Origin: Bacteroidota bacterium
GTDB taxonomy: Bacteria; Bacteroidota; Bacteroidia; NS11-12g; UBA955
Direction: 5' to 3'
DNA length: 31,351 nt
Assembly (NCBI GenBank): GCA_009918425.1
Contig: RGEC01000004.1
Coordinates: 1-31,351, forward strand
Shown: positions 15,807 to 24,585 of the stretch, one piece after another
Numbering within the stretch: position 1 is the stretch's first letter
Layout: each line of letters starts with the position of its first letter
Made by a program: the position numbers and the translations under genes
Notes under the pieces: generated by a model
What the model saw: the letters and a program-made list of their open reading frames with translations, nothing else
Told to the model about the DNA's origin: nothing
Databases searched by the model: none

Positions 15807-16884
15807 AAAATGGATAGGCAGGGTAGCCCTCGTTGCTACCCTCATTGCGGCCTGGTATCTCCGCAGTGTGATAGCCTATTTTCTGGTAGCAGCCCTCATA
15901 AGTTTCATTGCTACGCCATTGATGGCCTGGATGGAAAAGTATGTAAGATGGAAAAAGAATCCACTGCCGCGCTGGATTTACGCCTTGAGCATAATTTTTT
16001 TCCTATTGGCTTCAATTTTTGGATTGCTTCGTCTGATTGTTCCGCCGATGCTGGAACAGGCAGAGCGTGTCAGCCATATATCCAATGACGATTTTAAACA
16101 CAGTTTCGGTGCTCCTTTGGCCGATTTACAACATTATCTAAGCACATGGGGCATAGATGGCGATATCTTCAGTGCAGAGCATCTTAAACAAGATTTTATG
16201 CATTGGATACAGTCTGCCGACATTCGCACTGCGGTTACCGAAATTGTAAGCGGTGTTAGCACCGCAGGCGGATGGATTTTCTCGGTGCTTTTCATCACCT
16301 TCTTTTTTCTGAAAGAAAAGTTTCTGCTTTACCGGCTTATCCATATCCTGACGCCTGATAAAATTGAATCGCGTATGCAAAAGGTGCTGAGAGCCATTCA
16401 GACGTTGCTCGGAAAATACTTCAGGAGTGTATTGTTGCAGATTCTGGTATTTGGGAGCTACATCTTTATTGGCCTGAGTATTGTTGGTGAACCATATGCT
16501 CTCACCATTGCCGTATTCTGCGGATTGATAAACCTAATAAGCTATGTTGGTCCCGCACTGGGTCTATCGTTTGCTCTGCTATTCAGTATTGGCGGACACA
16601 TCGGGGCGGATTTTTATACCTCCATTATGCCTGATCTCATGGAGGTGGCAACCGTTTTTGTTGTGGCCATCTTGCTGGATAATCTTGTTTCATATCCCCT
16701 CATTTTCTCAAACTCCCTTAAGGTACACCCATTGGAATTGTTCTTTGTGGTTCTGGCCGGTTTTCAGCTGGCCGGTCTGGGTGGTATGATCGTTGCCGCA
16801 CCGGTATATACCATGTTAAGAATTATTGCCAAGGAGTTTTTGCAGGGTTTTGATGTTATCCGAAGTATTACCCGCGGTGTTTAG
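15790..16884 (+). CDS. AI-2E family transporter (PurR-regulated permease PerM-like)
   Basis: The product has the AI-2E layout: two or three N-terminal membrane spans (RVALVATLIAAWYLRSVIAYFLVAA in two pieces), the RWIYALSIIFFLLASIFGL span, a periplasmic stretch, then a C-terminal bundle with the signature GLINLISYVGPALGLSFALL and the VSYPLIFSN and LFFVVLAGFQLAGLGGMIVAAPVY segments. There is no in-frame ATG near the N-terminus. The best start I see is TTG at 15790, inside the end of ftsH (17-nt overlap), giving 364 aa; a further upstream TTG at 15670 is possible but would overlap ftsH by over 130 nt. Members export small molecules or ions; the substrate is unknown. Its stop overlaps the convergent lnt stop. 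Confidence 0.85.
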   Translation: MSPNHKKWIGRVALVATLIAAWYLRSVIAYFLVAALISFIATPLMAWMEKYVRWKKNPLPRWIYALSIIFFLLASIFGLLRLIVPPMLEQAERVSHISNDDFKHSFGAPLADLQHYLSTWGIDGDIFSAEHLKQDFMHWIQSADIRTAVTEIVSGVSTAGGWIFSVLFITFFFLKEKFLLYRLIHILTPDKIESRMQKVLRAIQTLLGKYFRSVLLQILVFGSYIFIGLSIVGEPYALTIAVFCGLINLISYVGPALGLSFALLFSIGGHIGADFYTSIMPDLMEVATVFVVAILLDNLVSYPLIFSNSLKVHPLELFFVVLAGFQLAGLGGMIVAAPVYTMLRIIAKEFLQGFDVIRSITRGV

Positions 16885-18458
16885 GATTTGCGCAAACGCA
16901 AATAATATGCGGAACCCAGTACAATACAGATCCCGCTAAGAATCAAGAGCCACATCAAATCACCCATGCGGGTATACAGCGTCAATTTGCGTTTGCTGTC
17001 TATTTCAATACTCTCAGAAACAGCAGTCTTCTCCCACCAGTCTGTTGCCTTTACCAATTCGCCGTATGGATTAATGAAACCGGAAATACCGGTATTGGCA
17101 CTGCGCACCAGCCAACGACGGTGTTCAATGGCCCTTAACCGTGCATAGGCCAGATGTTGTTTGTAACCCGGCGTATTTCCCCACCAGGCATCATTGGTAA
17201 TTACACACAATATATCGGCACTGTCTTTCACGAAACGGCCGGTATAATCGCCGTATATACTTTCATAGCAAATAATGGGCGCAACTTTGATTTCTTTGGC
17301 ATCAAAAACCACCGGGGCAGTACTTTTACCCAAACTCCCTGAAATACTGTTCTCATCAAGCTGCACCGCCAGTTTGTCTATCCAGGGAAAATGTTGCACA
17401 AAGGGCATTTGCTCCGTACCCGGTACCAGTATACTCTTGTGATAATACTGAAGCGGTTTGTCACCAATTAAAACTGCGCTGTTGTATGCATTCCACCACA
17501 GCGAGGGTTCCTGCGTCGGTCGGGCCGTCGTGTTGGGACGCACTTTGCAGTTCTCATATACCTGCTGCATGTCGGCACCCGTTAGGATTTGCAGAGAAGG
17601 AAATTCTTTTCTCAGTGCGGCAAGAGACAATACATCGGGGTGCTGTGCGGGGTGGTCTACATCAATGGATGATGTGATACTGGTTTCGGGCCATACCAAC
17701 AGGTATGTATTTTTATCTACAGCTGTTTTGCTTAGCGCCAACATTTCAGCCACCATTTCTGATGAAGAACGTGTGAATTTTTCGTTCCATGGGTCGTAAC
17801 TGGGCTGGCAAACCGCAACATTTACTTTCTTATCGGGCTTTACTATTTGCTGCCACTTCCAGCCATCGAAAACAGAAGAAACCCAGACAAAAACCAGCAA
17901 TGCAGTGGCAGCTAAACCATATTTGCGGCTTCTAAATTTCCATGCTTTCCAAATCAGTACGTTCATGGCAAGTACAAAGGCAGAGCCGCCCAGCGTGCCG
18001 GTAATATCATACCATTGCACCAGCCAGGGAGCAGATGCCAAGCCGTTTCCAAGCGTTAGCCAGGGCCAGCTCAAATCCCACCGATGGTGCAGATATTCAT
18101 ATGTAAGCCAGAACACTACAAACAGATAAATTGAAGGATCGCCAAGCTTTTTTCGGCTGTAGCGATATAAAATCCAGGGAAGGGTCATAAACAGGGTATT
18201 CAGAATCAGCATAGCCACAGCCCCGGGCAATGTGCTGTTCCATACCCACCAGGTGGTGAAAAGATTCCAGAAAAACAAGGACCCATAAAGCCTTATCCAC
18301 CATCGCAGTCCACTCCGCTCCTGCCATTCTTCCTGCAGCTGCAAAAGAGGCACAAAACCTACAAACAACAGCACAAAAATGCCGATGGGCGGCCAGGCAA
18401 GCCACAAACAAATGCCGGGCGCCAGCAGGTAATAAAGCCATTTCCATTTATTCATCAT
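16881..18458 (-). CDS. lnt: Apolipoprotein N-acyltransferase
   Basis: 525 aa from the ATG at 18458; an adjacent ATG at 18455 is equally possible. The start overlaps the end of the rsmI frame (ATGATGAATAA), which favours it over an in-frame extension upstream. Six or so N-terminal membrane spans (CLWLAWPPIGIFVLLFVGFVPLL onward, split here) precede a nitrilase-like periplasmic domain. The catalytic triad is visible: Glu in LLVWPETS, Lys in YYHKSILVPGTEQMPF, and Cys in PIICYESIYG. A last membrane span (LMWLLILSGICIVLGSAYYL) closes the protein. Lnt adds the third acyl chain to lipoproteins in the inner membrane. That suits a cell with many lipoproteins such as those at 1433, 30114 and 31217. It is the last gene of the operon. 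Confidence 0.95.
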   Translation of the reverse strand: MMNKWKWLYYLLAPGICLWLAWPPIGIFVLLFVGFVPLLQLQEEWQERSGLRWWIRLYGSLFFWNLFTTWWVWNSTLPGAVAMLILNTLFMTLPWILYRYSRKKLGDPSIYLFVVFWLTYEYLHHRWDLSWPWLTLGNGLASAPWLVQWYDITGTLGGSAFVLAMNVLIWKAWKFRSRKYGLAATALLVFVWVSSVFDGWKWQQIVKPDKKVNVAVCQPSYDPWNEKFTRSSSEMVAEMLALSKTAVDKNTYLLVWPETSITSSIDVDHPAQHPDVLSLAALRKEFPSLQILTGADMQQVYENCKVRPNTTARPTQEPSLWWNAYNSAVLIGDKPLQYYHKSILVPGTEQMPFVQHFPWIDKLAVQLDENSISGSLGKSTAPVVFDAKEIKVAPIICYESIYGDYTGRFVKDSADILCVITNDAWWGNTPGYKQHLAYARLRAIEHRRWLVRSANTGISGFINPYGELVKATDWWEKTAVSESIEIDSKRKLTLYTRMGDLMWLLILSGICIVLGSAYYLRLRKS

Positions 18459-19136
18459 CACTGCCCTCCTGCGCGTAATCGGTTCCCTGCAATACGACCA
18501 CAAATTCGCCTTTGGGTGCATGCTGTGTAAAATGGGTTAACAGCGTTTCCACCGAGCCGTTTACGGTTTCTTCAAACTTTTTGGTCAGCTCCCTGCTTCA
18601 CCTGCACCCAGGTCTTTCAGCGCCTGCAGGGTTTTCAGCAGCTTGTGCGGACTTTCGTAAAAAACCACTGTGCAAGGTTGCTGCAGCATTTGCAGCAATT
18701 TGGTTTGCCTGCCTTTTTTCTGTGGTAAAAATCCCTCGAATACGAATCTATGCAGGGCAAAACCGCTTTTCAGCAAAGCCGGAATAAAGGCAGTAGCACC
18801 GGGTATAACCTCCACAGGGATATCATTCTCAACACATGCCCTTGCAAGCAAAAACCCCGGATCGGAGATGCCGGGAGTGCCCGCATCGGAAATCTGTGCC
18901 AGCTGCGCCCCGTTTTTCAGCCGCTCAATGATGCCGGCCAGTCGCTGATGCTCATTGTGCTGATGCAATGACTCCAGCGGTGTCAATATACCATAATGGT
19001 TAAACAGAATTTTACTGTTGCGGGTATCCTCTGCCAGAACGGCATCCACTGTCTTGAGCGTTTCTACCGCCCTGAATGTCATATCAGACAAATTGCCAAC
19101 CGGCGTGGCCACCAGGTAGAGTTTGCCGCTGCTCAA
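18448..19136 (-). pseudogene. rsmI: rsmI, frame disrupted near its 3' third
   Basis: The 5' part (TTG start at 19136, overlapping the preceding stop as TTGA) encodes a clear RsmI: KLYLVATPVGNLSDMTFRA, EDTRNS, SDAGTPGISDPG and PGATAFIPAL. RsmI 2'-O-methylates C1402 of 16S rRNA. After LKDLGAGEAGS the frame stops at about 18585. The expected continuation RELTKKFEETVNGSVETLL ... KGEFVVVLQG is present immediately downstream in the -1 frame and ends at 18448, inside the lnt start. The usual segment between the two parts (about six residues ending in VSRELTK) is missing. This points to a small deletion of 3n+1 bases, possibly between the GCAGG direct repeats there, rather than one lost base. It may be real or an assembly error. 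Confidence 0.85.
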
Positions 19137-20491
19137 ATTTTATTGATGTATAGCTTTTCTGTTTTTACAGGCTTTTTGGTATCAGTACGCCTCAGTTGAA
19201 ACACATAAACACCGGGGGCATAACGGATAGTAGAAATAATTTCTTCATTGCGCTTAATTGGCATATCCTGCAACACTATGCGACCTGAAGCATCATAAAT
19301 GTCTAGGGTAAGCGTATTCAGCAATTCCTCATTTGTCACCTCCACCACGGCTGTCTGGTTAGTGTTGCGGGCAAATATTTTCACCTCATTGTAAACAAAA
19401 GTATCGAAGATCCGCATCTTCTCCACAATCTCTACTTTGATTGGCAATGTGCTGCGGTAATCTTTTATGGCAGTACGCATAACCTGAATCTGCTGGCGGG
19501 TAAACATATTCTGGCATGTTTCAGAACTGTAATCCATGTAATTTTCAACCATATCCGGCAAATCATCTTTTGCATCCGTACAGGTATTTGCTCCAAAATT
19601 GCAGTTAAAGTTGCTGCGGCTTCCCTGATTGGGGGTGTCATAAATATAATCATCCACTGCACAACCGGATGTAAACATTGGTGGATCACCCCAAATATGT
19701 CTGAGACCAAAAAAATGACCGAATTCATGCGTTGCAACCCTGCCTTTTTTGCTGCTGGCCAATGCACCCGTCGCACGCGGATTGTTACGACCAACAATCT
19801 GATAATGAAGCACAACACCCTGATTGCTATTAGCCACCCAAGAAGAGTTTGGCCAGTTTGGATGCCCATACGGAGGATAGGCATAACCAAGTACAATACT
19901 GCCCTGATTGGGTACCTGCAGATCTCCTACCCAGACATTCAGATAATTAGCCGGATTCCAAACATTATCGCCACCCTGAGCAGTAAACTTAATGTTGTCA
20001 TTGTTGGTATTGAAATAAGTAACTGTAGTGCTTTTTCGCACAATACCTGTTGTTGGATTACCCGATGGATCTGTGGTAGCCAGTACAAACTTAAAACGGA
20101 CGCTTCCTGCCCGGCTTTTAAAAATAGCGCGTGTATTTCCAGTATCCGGGTTCAGTCGGCTGTAATCCTGATTCAACACTTCCAGCTGGCTAAATATCAG
20201 GCTGTCCTGAATATTTTCATTGGTATTGTTATACAGAATATGAAAAACCACCGGAATGGTGTAGATGGTATCGTAAAAGTAAGTAGTATCGCGGATTGTA
20301 AGCTTTCTGGGGAGTACTTTTGGACCATTAATGCACTGCAAATAGGCTTTATCGTAAGCTGCTCTGAAACCAGGATATTGCTTTTCCAGGTTCTCCATCA
20401 CCTGGTCATAACCGCAGCGCTCAATCGTGGGTGCCTGGGATTTAGCTGTGCCTGCAATAAGAATAAAAAGTATCAGGTAAAGGTATTTCAT
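19133..20491 (-). CDS. Secreted M43-family (pappalysin/cytophagalysin) zinc metalloprotease
   Basis: The 452-aa product has a signal peptide (1-18, GTAKS-QAP). The M43 catalytic centre is HEFGHFFGLRHIWGD (255-269), giving three zinc ligands and the family's following Gly/Asp. The cysteine-rich segment 276-305 and the Met-turn ENYMDYS (316-322) are also family marks. An N-terminal segment beginning IPVVFHILYN (79 onward) is typical of these proteases. The last 85 residues (LDIYDASGRIVLQD, then GVYVFQLRR, ending YINKI) resemble a T9SS C-terminal domain, so export to the surface or medium is likely. The gene lies 4 nt after the enoyl-CoA hydratase stop and ends inside the TTG start of rsmI. The substrate is unknown. 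Confidence 0.92.
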   Translation of the reverse strand: MKYLYLILFILIAGTAKSQAPTIERCGYDQVMENLEKQYPGFRAAYDKAYLQCINGPKVLPRKLTIRDTTYFYDTIYTIPVVFHILYNNTNENIQDSLIFSQLEVLNQDYSRLNPDTGNTRAIFKSRAGSVRFKFVLATTDPSGNPTTGIVRKSTTVTYFNTNNDNIKFTAQGGDNVWNPANYLNVWVGDLQVPNQGSIVLGYAYPPYGHPNWPNSSWVANSNQGVVLHYQIVGRNNPRATGALASSKKGRVATHEFGHFFGLRHIWGDPPMFTSGCAVDDYIYDTPNQGSRSNFNCNFGANTCTDAKDDLPDMVENYMDYSSETCQNMFTRQQIQVMRTAIKDYRSTLPIKVEIVEKMRIFDTFVYNEVKIFARNTNQTAVVEVTNEELLNTLTLDIYDASGRIVLQDMPIKRNEEIISTIRYAPGVYVFQLRRTDTKKPVKTEKLYINKI

Positions 20492-20495
20492 TCGG

Positions 20496-21278
20496 TTATT
20501 TTCCTTTGAATTCGGGTTTTCTTTTTTCGTTAAATGCTGTTACACCCTCGCGGTAATCTTCACTTCTGCCTGCTATTTCCTGACAATAAGCCTCATACTG
20601 AAGCATAGTCTCCAGATCTGAGTGGGTTGCCTTATTCAGCATTTTTTTAATCATACCAATGGCCAGGGTGGGTGCGGTTGCATAATAATTTGCTGCTTTG
20701 GCTACCTCTTCATCAAGTGCTTCGGCGGCCACAACCCTATTAATCAATCCCCATTCAAGAGCCTGCTGAGCGGTCACTTTCTGTGCCATGGTGCACATTT
20801 CAAATGCCCTGGCGGGTGAAATGGCTTTGGGCAAAAAATAACTGCTGCCGCTGTCGGGAACCAGCCCTACATTCACAAAAACCTCAATAAGCGAAGCATG
20901 CTCTGCCGCAATGATAAAATCGCAGGCCAGCGCCAGCGATGCACCCGCACCGGCTGCCACTCCGTTAATTCTGCCAATAATGGGCTTGGGCATCTCACGC
21001 ATGGCGCGGATGATGGGATTGTATCTTTTGTATAAACTCTCGCTCAAACTGCGGTTTTTGCTGCCCGCAATCGCCTTCAAATCCTGACCGCTGCAAAACG
21101 CCTTCCCGGAGCCTGTGAGCACAACCACTCGTACCTCTTCATCTTTATTTGCCTGCTTCAGCGCATCCTGTAACTGATAACTCTGGTCATCGTTAAAGGC
21201 GTTAAAAACATCGGGGCGGTTGAGGGTAATATGGGCTACATTGCCCTTTTTTTCATACAAAACTGCAGGAGATTCCAT
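20496..21278 (-). CDS. Enoyl-CoA hydratase/isomerase family protein (PaaG-like)
   Basis: The 260-aa product has the crotonase fold marks: HITLNRPDVFNAFN, the oxyanion-hole loop KAFCSGQDL (59-67) and GVAAGAGASLALACD (106-120). The active-site loop GLVPDSGSSYFLP has Asp at 142 where PaaG isomerases place their catalytic Asp, and lacks the Glu pair of true hydratases. This fits 1,2-epoxyphenylacetyl-CoA isomerase or a related delta-isomerase. No other phenylacetate genes are in the window, so the pathway is unsupported and a general fatty-acid isomerase role is possible. It is cytoplasmic. Its start overlaps the end of the upstream membrane protein gene by 26 nt. Confidence 0.88.
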   Translation of the reverse strand: MESPAVLYEKKGNVAHITLNRPDVFNAFNDDQSYQLQDALKQANKDEEVRVVVLTGSGKAFCSGQDLKAIAGSKNRSLSESLYKRYNPIIRAMREMPKPIIGRINGVAAGAGASLALACDFIIAAEHASLIEVFVNVGLVPDSGSSYFLPKAISPARAFEMCTMAQKVTAQQALEWGLINRVVAAEALDEEVAKAANYYATAPTLAIGMIKKMLNKATHSDLETMLQYEAYCQEIAGRSEDYREGVTAFNEKRKPEFKGK

Positions 21279-21879
21279 AGTGGGTTAGCAACAAGCAAGC
21301 CAATGCAAATGTAACAAATAATCCAAGGCAAAAACCGAGAATAAGTTCAAAATGGCTGTGTGCAGACAAACCCTTGCGTGCAACATAGACCATAATTACA
21401 ATAATCAAGGACGTAAACAGATATAATACTGTGGGTTGAAGACAAATTACCCAGCCTAACAAACCTGATGCTCCCGCCATATGTGCTGAGGCTTTGAATC
21501 CTGCATAATTGATAAAAAACAGCAACGTTAAAACGCCCATATTGCAAATACACCAAACCATAGCCGGCAAAGCGTTTTCGCGAAAAATAATCCATGAAGT
21601 AAGCGCTGAAAAAAACACACCCAGAGCATACAAACCATGGCGCTGCTCACGTTTATAAATAAACACATCCGATACCCTTCCCAGCCTCATAAAAACAAAT
21701 AACGAAAGCAGAGGCAAAACAACCGTACCACAAAAAAACAACACCCAAACCCATGCAGATACGGGGTTATTAAGATGCGTGAATCCAAGACCAAGAATGG
21801 CCATAGTACCGGGATATAAAAGGTAGGATATGCCTCGGAAAACAGCATTCATAAAAAGCAAATATAAGTCTGTAGCCAT
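21253..21879 (-). CDS. PAP2-like multi-span membrane protein
   Basis: 208 aa from the ATG at 21879 (MATDLYLLF); an in-frame TTG at 21903 and an ATG at 21852 are alternatives. There are about six hydrophobic spans. The segment FKASAHMAGASGLLG, followed at the end by AHSHFELILGFCLG, resembles the histidine-bearing C1-C3 motifs of PAP2-type lipid phosphatases found in Bacteroidetes, but the classic KX6RP and SGH motifs are not clear. I regard the phosphatase role as tentative. It sits in an operon with AlgH-type and lnt genes, which fits envelope lipid metabolism. A weak CCCAA/TTGGG hairpin lies just before it. Confidence 0.7.
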   Translation of the reverse strand: MATDLYLLFMNAVFRGISYLLYPGTMAILGLGFTHLNNPVSAWVWVLFFCGTVVLPLLSLFVFMRLGRVSDVFIYKREQRHGLYALGVFFSALTSWIIFRENALPAMVWCICNMGVLTLLFFINYAGFKASAHMAGASGLLGWVICLQPTVLYLFTSLIIVIMVYVARKGLSAHSHFELILGFCLGLFVTFALACLLLTHYGISCSFV

Positions 21880-21924
21880 TTCTGCGGCCAATGGTAAGCC
21901 CAAAATAAATTGGGTTTTAAATAC

Positions 21925-22464
21925 CTAATTCATCTGTAAATCTTCAGGGGCATTGCCTAAATAGCTGAATGCGGGGCCGAGTCTTACCAGCACTTTTTTC
22001 CATAAATTTTCACTATCCGAAAACACGTCACCCGGCTCAGCGGGTGCCACTATCCAGCTTTTTTGATCCAGTTCGCTTTGCAACTGTCCGGGTCCCCAGC
22101 CACTGTAACCTATGAAGTACTTAACACGTCCCTCCAGCAGACCTTCATTGTTCAGAAATTTCAGCATGTTAAAATCACCGCCCCAGTATAATTCTGTGTG
22201 TATAGGCTCAGCGCCTTCCAGTTCGGCATATTCATGTAAAAACAGCATACTGTCGCGCGATACGGGACCTCCAATGAATACAGTTGCTTCTGTATGGAGG
22301 TCAGGAAACAGATCCTCAACAGCCATATCACCGGGTTGATTCAAAACCAGGCCCACACTTCCCTCAGCGTTGTGCTCGGTAATCAATACCACACTTCGGT
22401 AAAAATTGGCATCGGGCAGAAAGGGTTCTGAGACAAGCAGACAGCCTTTTTTAACTTGGAACAT
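21925..22464 (-). CDS. YqgE/AlgH family protein (UPF0301)
   Basis: The 179-aa product matches the family along its length: KGCLLVSEPFLPDANFYRSV at the N-terminus, VLITEHNAEGSVGLVLNQP, then VFIGGPVSRDSMLFLHE, the YFIGYSGWGPGQLQSELDQKSW core (split here) and W-rich middle, and the ending FSYLGNAPEDLQMN. The biochemical role of the family is unknown; it is small, soluble and widely conserved. The ATG at 22464 is the first after the promoter box at 22477-22484. It is the first gene of the operon that runs through the PAP2-like, crotonase, M43, rsmI and lnt genes. Confidence 0.95.
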   Translation of the reverse strand: MFQVKKGCLLVSEPFLPDANFYRSVVLITEHNAEGSVGLVLNQPGDMAVEDLFPDLHTEATVFIGGPVSRDSMLFLHEYAELEGAEPIHTELYWGGDFNMLKFLNNEGLLEGRVKYFIGYSGWGPGQLQSELDQKSWIVAPAEPGDVFSDSENLWKKVLVRLGPAFSYLGNAPEDLQMN

Positions 22465-22476
22465 ATTTTTCTATTA

Positions 22477-22484
22477 CAAAAATA
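22477..22484 (-). promoter_or_regulatory. -7 box for the AlgH-to-lnt operon
   Basis: Read on the minus strand the bases are TATTTTTG, an exact TAnnTTTG match, 12 bp before the ATG at 22464. No TTTG is visible at the -33 distance. Confidence 0.5.
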
Positions 22485-22582
22485 ACATGATTACCTTACC
22501 ATAAACTTAATATTTATTACATATCCGAACATGCCGCAACCTGTTCCTGCGCACTCTACAACAGAAAATGTAAACTAAAATT

Positions 22583-22590
22583 TATCTTTG
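22583..22590 (+). promoter_or_regulatory. -7 box directly before the MFS gene
   Basis: TATCTTTG matches TAnnTTTG and ends 4 bp before the ATG at 22595. If it is used, the mRNA would start at or next to the ATG, so it would be leaderless or begin at a later start. Confidence 0.45.
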
Positions 22591-22594
22591 TTTC

Positions 22595-23769
22595 ATGTCT
22601 TCCATTACCCGCAGCATCTGGGTGCTTTCTCTTGTGAGTCTGTTTACAGACATGGCCTCCGACATGCTCTACCCCATAATGCCGGCCTACTTGCGAAGTA
22701 TCGGGTTTAGTGTGGCATTTATTGGGCTTTTGGAAGGCATTGCCGAAGCTGCAGCCGGTCTTAGTAAGGGCTACTTTGGATACTGGAGTGATATGAGCGG
22801 CAAGCGTCTGCCCTTCGTGCGTCTGGGTTATGCCCTTAGCGCCCTCTCCAAACCTTTGATGGCTGCCATGGCTTATCCTGTGTGGGTTTTCTTCGTGCGC
22901 ACCCTCGATCGTCTGGGCAAAGGAATGCGCACCGGTGCCCGCGATGCCATACTCGCCGACGCTTCTACCAACGGCAATCGGGGTAAAATTTTTGGATTTC
23001 ACCGCAGTATGGACACCGTTGGCGCCGCTCTGGGTCCGGCCCTGGCGCTTATATGGCTCTACTTCCGCCCCGGCGATTACATTCCGCTGTTTTTTATTGC
23101 CTTTTTGCCGGGTATGATTTCGGTGCTGTTGCTGTTTACCCTTAAAGAACAAAACGGCCTTTCCCCACAAGGCAAAACCGTTACTTTCAGCGATAGCATA
23201 AAATGGTTGAAAAAAGCGCCTCTGCGGCATACCGAACCTTATTGTTTGGTCTGTTGCTGTTCGCCGGCATCAACAGTTCTGAAATATTTCTGCTGCTGCG
23301 TGCCAAAGACCTGGGAATCAGCGATGCCGGCGTGGTGGGTCTTTATATTTTCTACAACCTTATCTTCGCCCTGCTTGCCTACCCATTTGGGCGATTATCT
23401 GATAAAGTGGGAATGAAACGTATATTCCTCCTGGGACTGGCACTTTTTGCCCTGACCTATCTGGGCATGGCTTTGCTTAGTTCAACCATAGCCGTAATTT
23501 TATTATTCTTTGTCTATGGAGGTTTTGCGGCAGCCACAGACGGACTCGCCAAGGCATGGATCAGCAAGGTATGCAAACCCGGTGAAAAAGCCGTGGGCCT
23601 GGGTACATATGCTGGTTTGCAGAGTTTGTCGCTATTGCTGGGCAGCGTGTGGGCAGGGTTGCTTTGGGATATTACCGGCCCAATGATTGTTTTTATGGTA
23701 ACAGCTGCACTTACCATTCCTGTGGGTTTATATTTTATGTTGCGCATCAAGGAGAATGTGCCAACCTGA
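22595..23769 (+). pseudogene. MFS transporter, single frameshift at an A run
   Basis: The first frame (22595 onward) encodes the N-terminal MFS half: SLFTDMASDMLYPIMPAYL, GYWSDMSGKRLPFV with the loop 2-3 motif, and RTLDRLGKGMRTGARDAILAD. After SDSIKWLKKA it loses similarity. The C-terminal half continues in the -1 frame (KSASAAYRTLLFGLLLFAG split, then YPFGRLSDKVGMKRIFLLG and GTYAGLQSLSLLLGSVWAG) and ends at 23769. The junction is a run of six A residues at 23210-23215; seven As would restore one frame of about 391 aa. A one-base sequencing or assembly loss is the simplest reason; a true mutation or slippage on the A run is possible. The intact protein would be an inner-membrane efflux-type carrier; the substrate is unknown. 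Confidence 0.85.
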
Positions 23770-23804
23770 AAACCTTAAGGTTTGAAAAGCGTTAATTTTA
23801 CCGA

Positions 23805-24584
23805 ATGAAAAACACAAAAACCGCCCTTGTTACAGGAGCATCCGGAGGACTTGGACTTGAATTTGCCCGCCTGCTGGCAGCAGACGGATACCGCCTGGTT
23901 TTGGTATCCCGCAATGAAAGTGTCCTGAAGGAAGTAACTGCTGAAATGCAATCCCTGTATGGCGTTGAAGCCCAATACTTCGCTACAGATCTATCAAAAC
24001 CTGAAAATGTGGAATCATTGCTTCATCAGTTGCAATCCGGTAACATCAGTATCGATTGTCTCATTAATAATGCCGGGTTTGGCGATGCAGGTTATTTTCT
24101 GGAAAAACCATTCTCACTGCACCACGAGATGATGATGCTGAATATGCATACCCTCACAAAGCTCACCTACGCACTTGCCCAGGCAATGAAGGCCAAAGGT
24201 CACGGATACATCCTTAATCTGGCCTCTACCGCAGCTTTCCAACCTGCACCGGCATTCGCCGTTTATGCTGCCACCAAATCCTATGTGCTCAGCCTCAGTG
24301 AAGCCTTGCGTTACGAGTTGCGCAATACAGGTGTAAGTGTAACCGTATCATGTCCCGGGCCCACAGAAACCCCTTTCCACGACCGCGCCTCCACGCGCAC
24401 ATCCAAAATTATGAAAATGGGCATGATGAAACCCGAAGTTGTTGCAGAACAAGCCTTCAAGGCCATGAAATCGCGTAAACGCAGGGTTGTTCACGGATGG
24501 CTCAATAAACTCCTAACTTTTAGCGGCACAATTACGCCACGTGCCTTGCTCATCAAAACCACACACGATTTAATGAAGCCGTAA
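23805..24584 (+). CDS. Short-chain dehydrogenase/reductase
   Basis: The 259-aa classical SDR has the cofactor motif TGASGGLG (residues 10-17), NNAG (about 87-90), catalytic Ser in NLASTAAF, and YAATK (about 159-163). SCPGPTETPF follows as the usual PG motif. The residues after beta-2 (LVSRNESVL) include an Arg typical of NADPH preference. The C-terminal segment SRKRRVVHGWLNKLLTF resembles the YqjQ/DltE-like SDRs that act on lipid or ketone substrates. The substrate is not known. It starts 35 bp after the MFS gene and faces the DUF2452 gene, which ends two bases beyond its own stop. Confidence 0.92.
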   Translation: MKNTKTALVTGASGGLGLEFARLLAADGYRLVLVSRNESVLKEVTAEMQSLYGVEAQYFATDLSKPENVESLLHQLQSGNISIDCLINNAGFGDAGYFLEKPFSLHHEMMMLNMHTLTKLTYALAQAMKAKGHGYILNLASTAAFQPAPAFAVYAATKSYVLSLSEALRYELRNTGVSVTVSCPGPTETPFHDRASTRTSKIMKMGMMKPEVVAEQAFKAMKSRKRRVVHGWLNKLLTFSGTITPRALLIKTTHDLMKP

Positions 24585-24585
24585 A

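Noticed and set aside
21898..21918. CCCAA/TTGGG hairpin between the AlgH-type and PAP2-like genes as a terminator
   Set aside because: The stem is short and no T run follows in the direction of transcription; the operon appears to continue.
23203..23220. Programmed -1 frameshift in the MFS gene
   Set aside because: The A run is read as AAA AAA GCG in the zero frame, not as the A AAA AAG heptamer, and MFS carriers are not known for programmed shifts; base loss is simpler.
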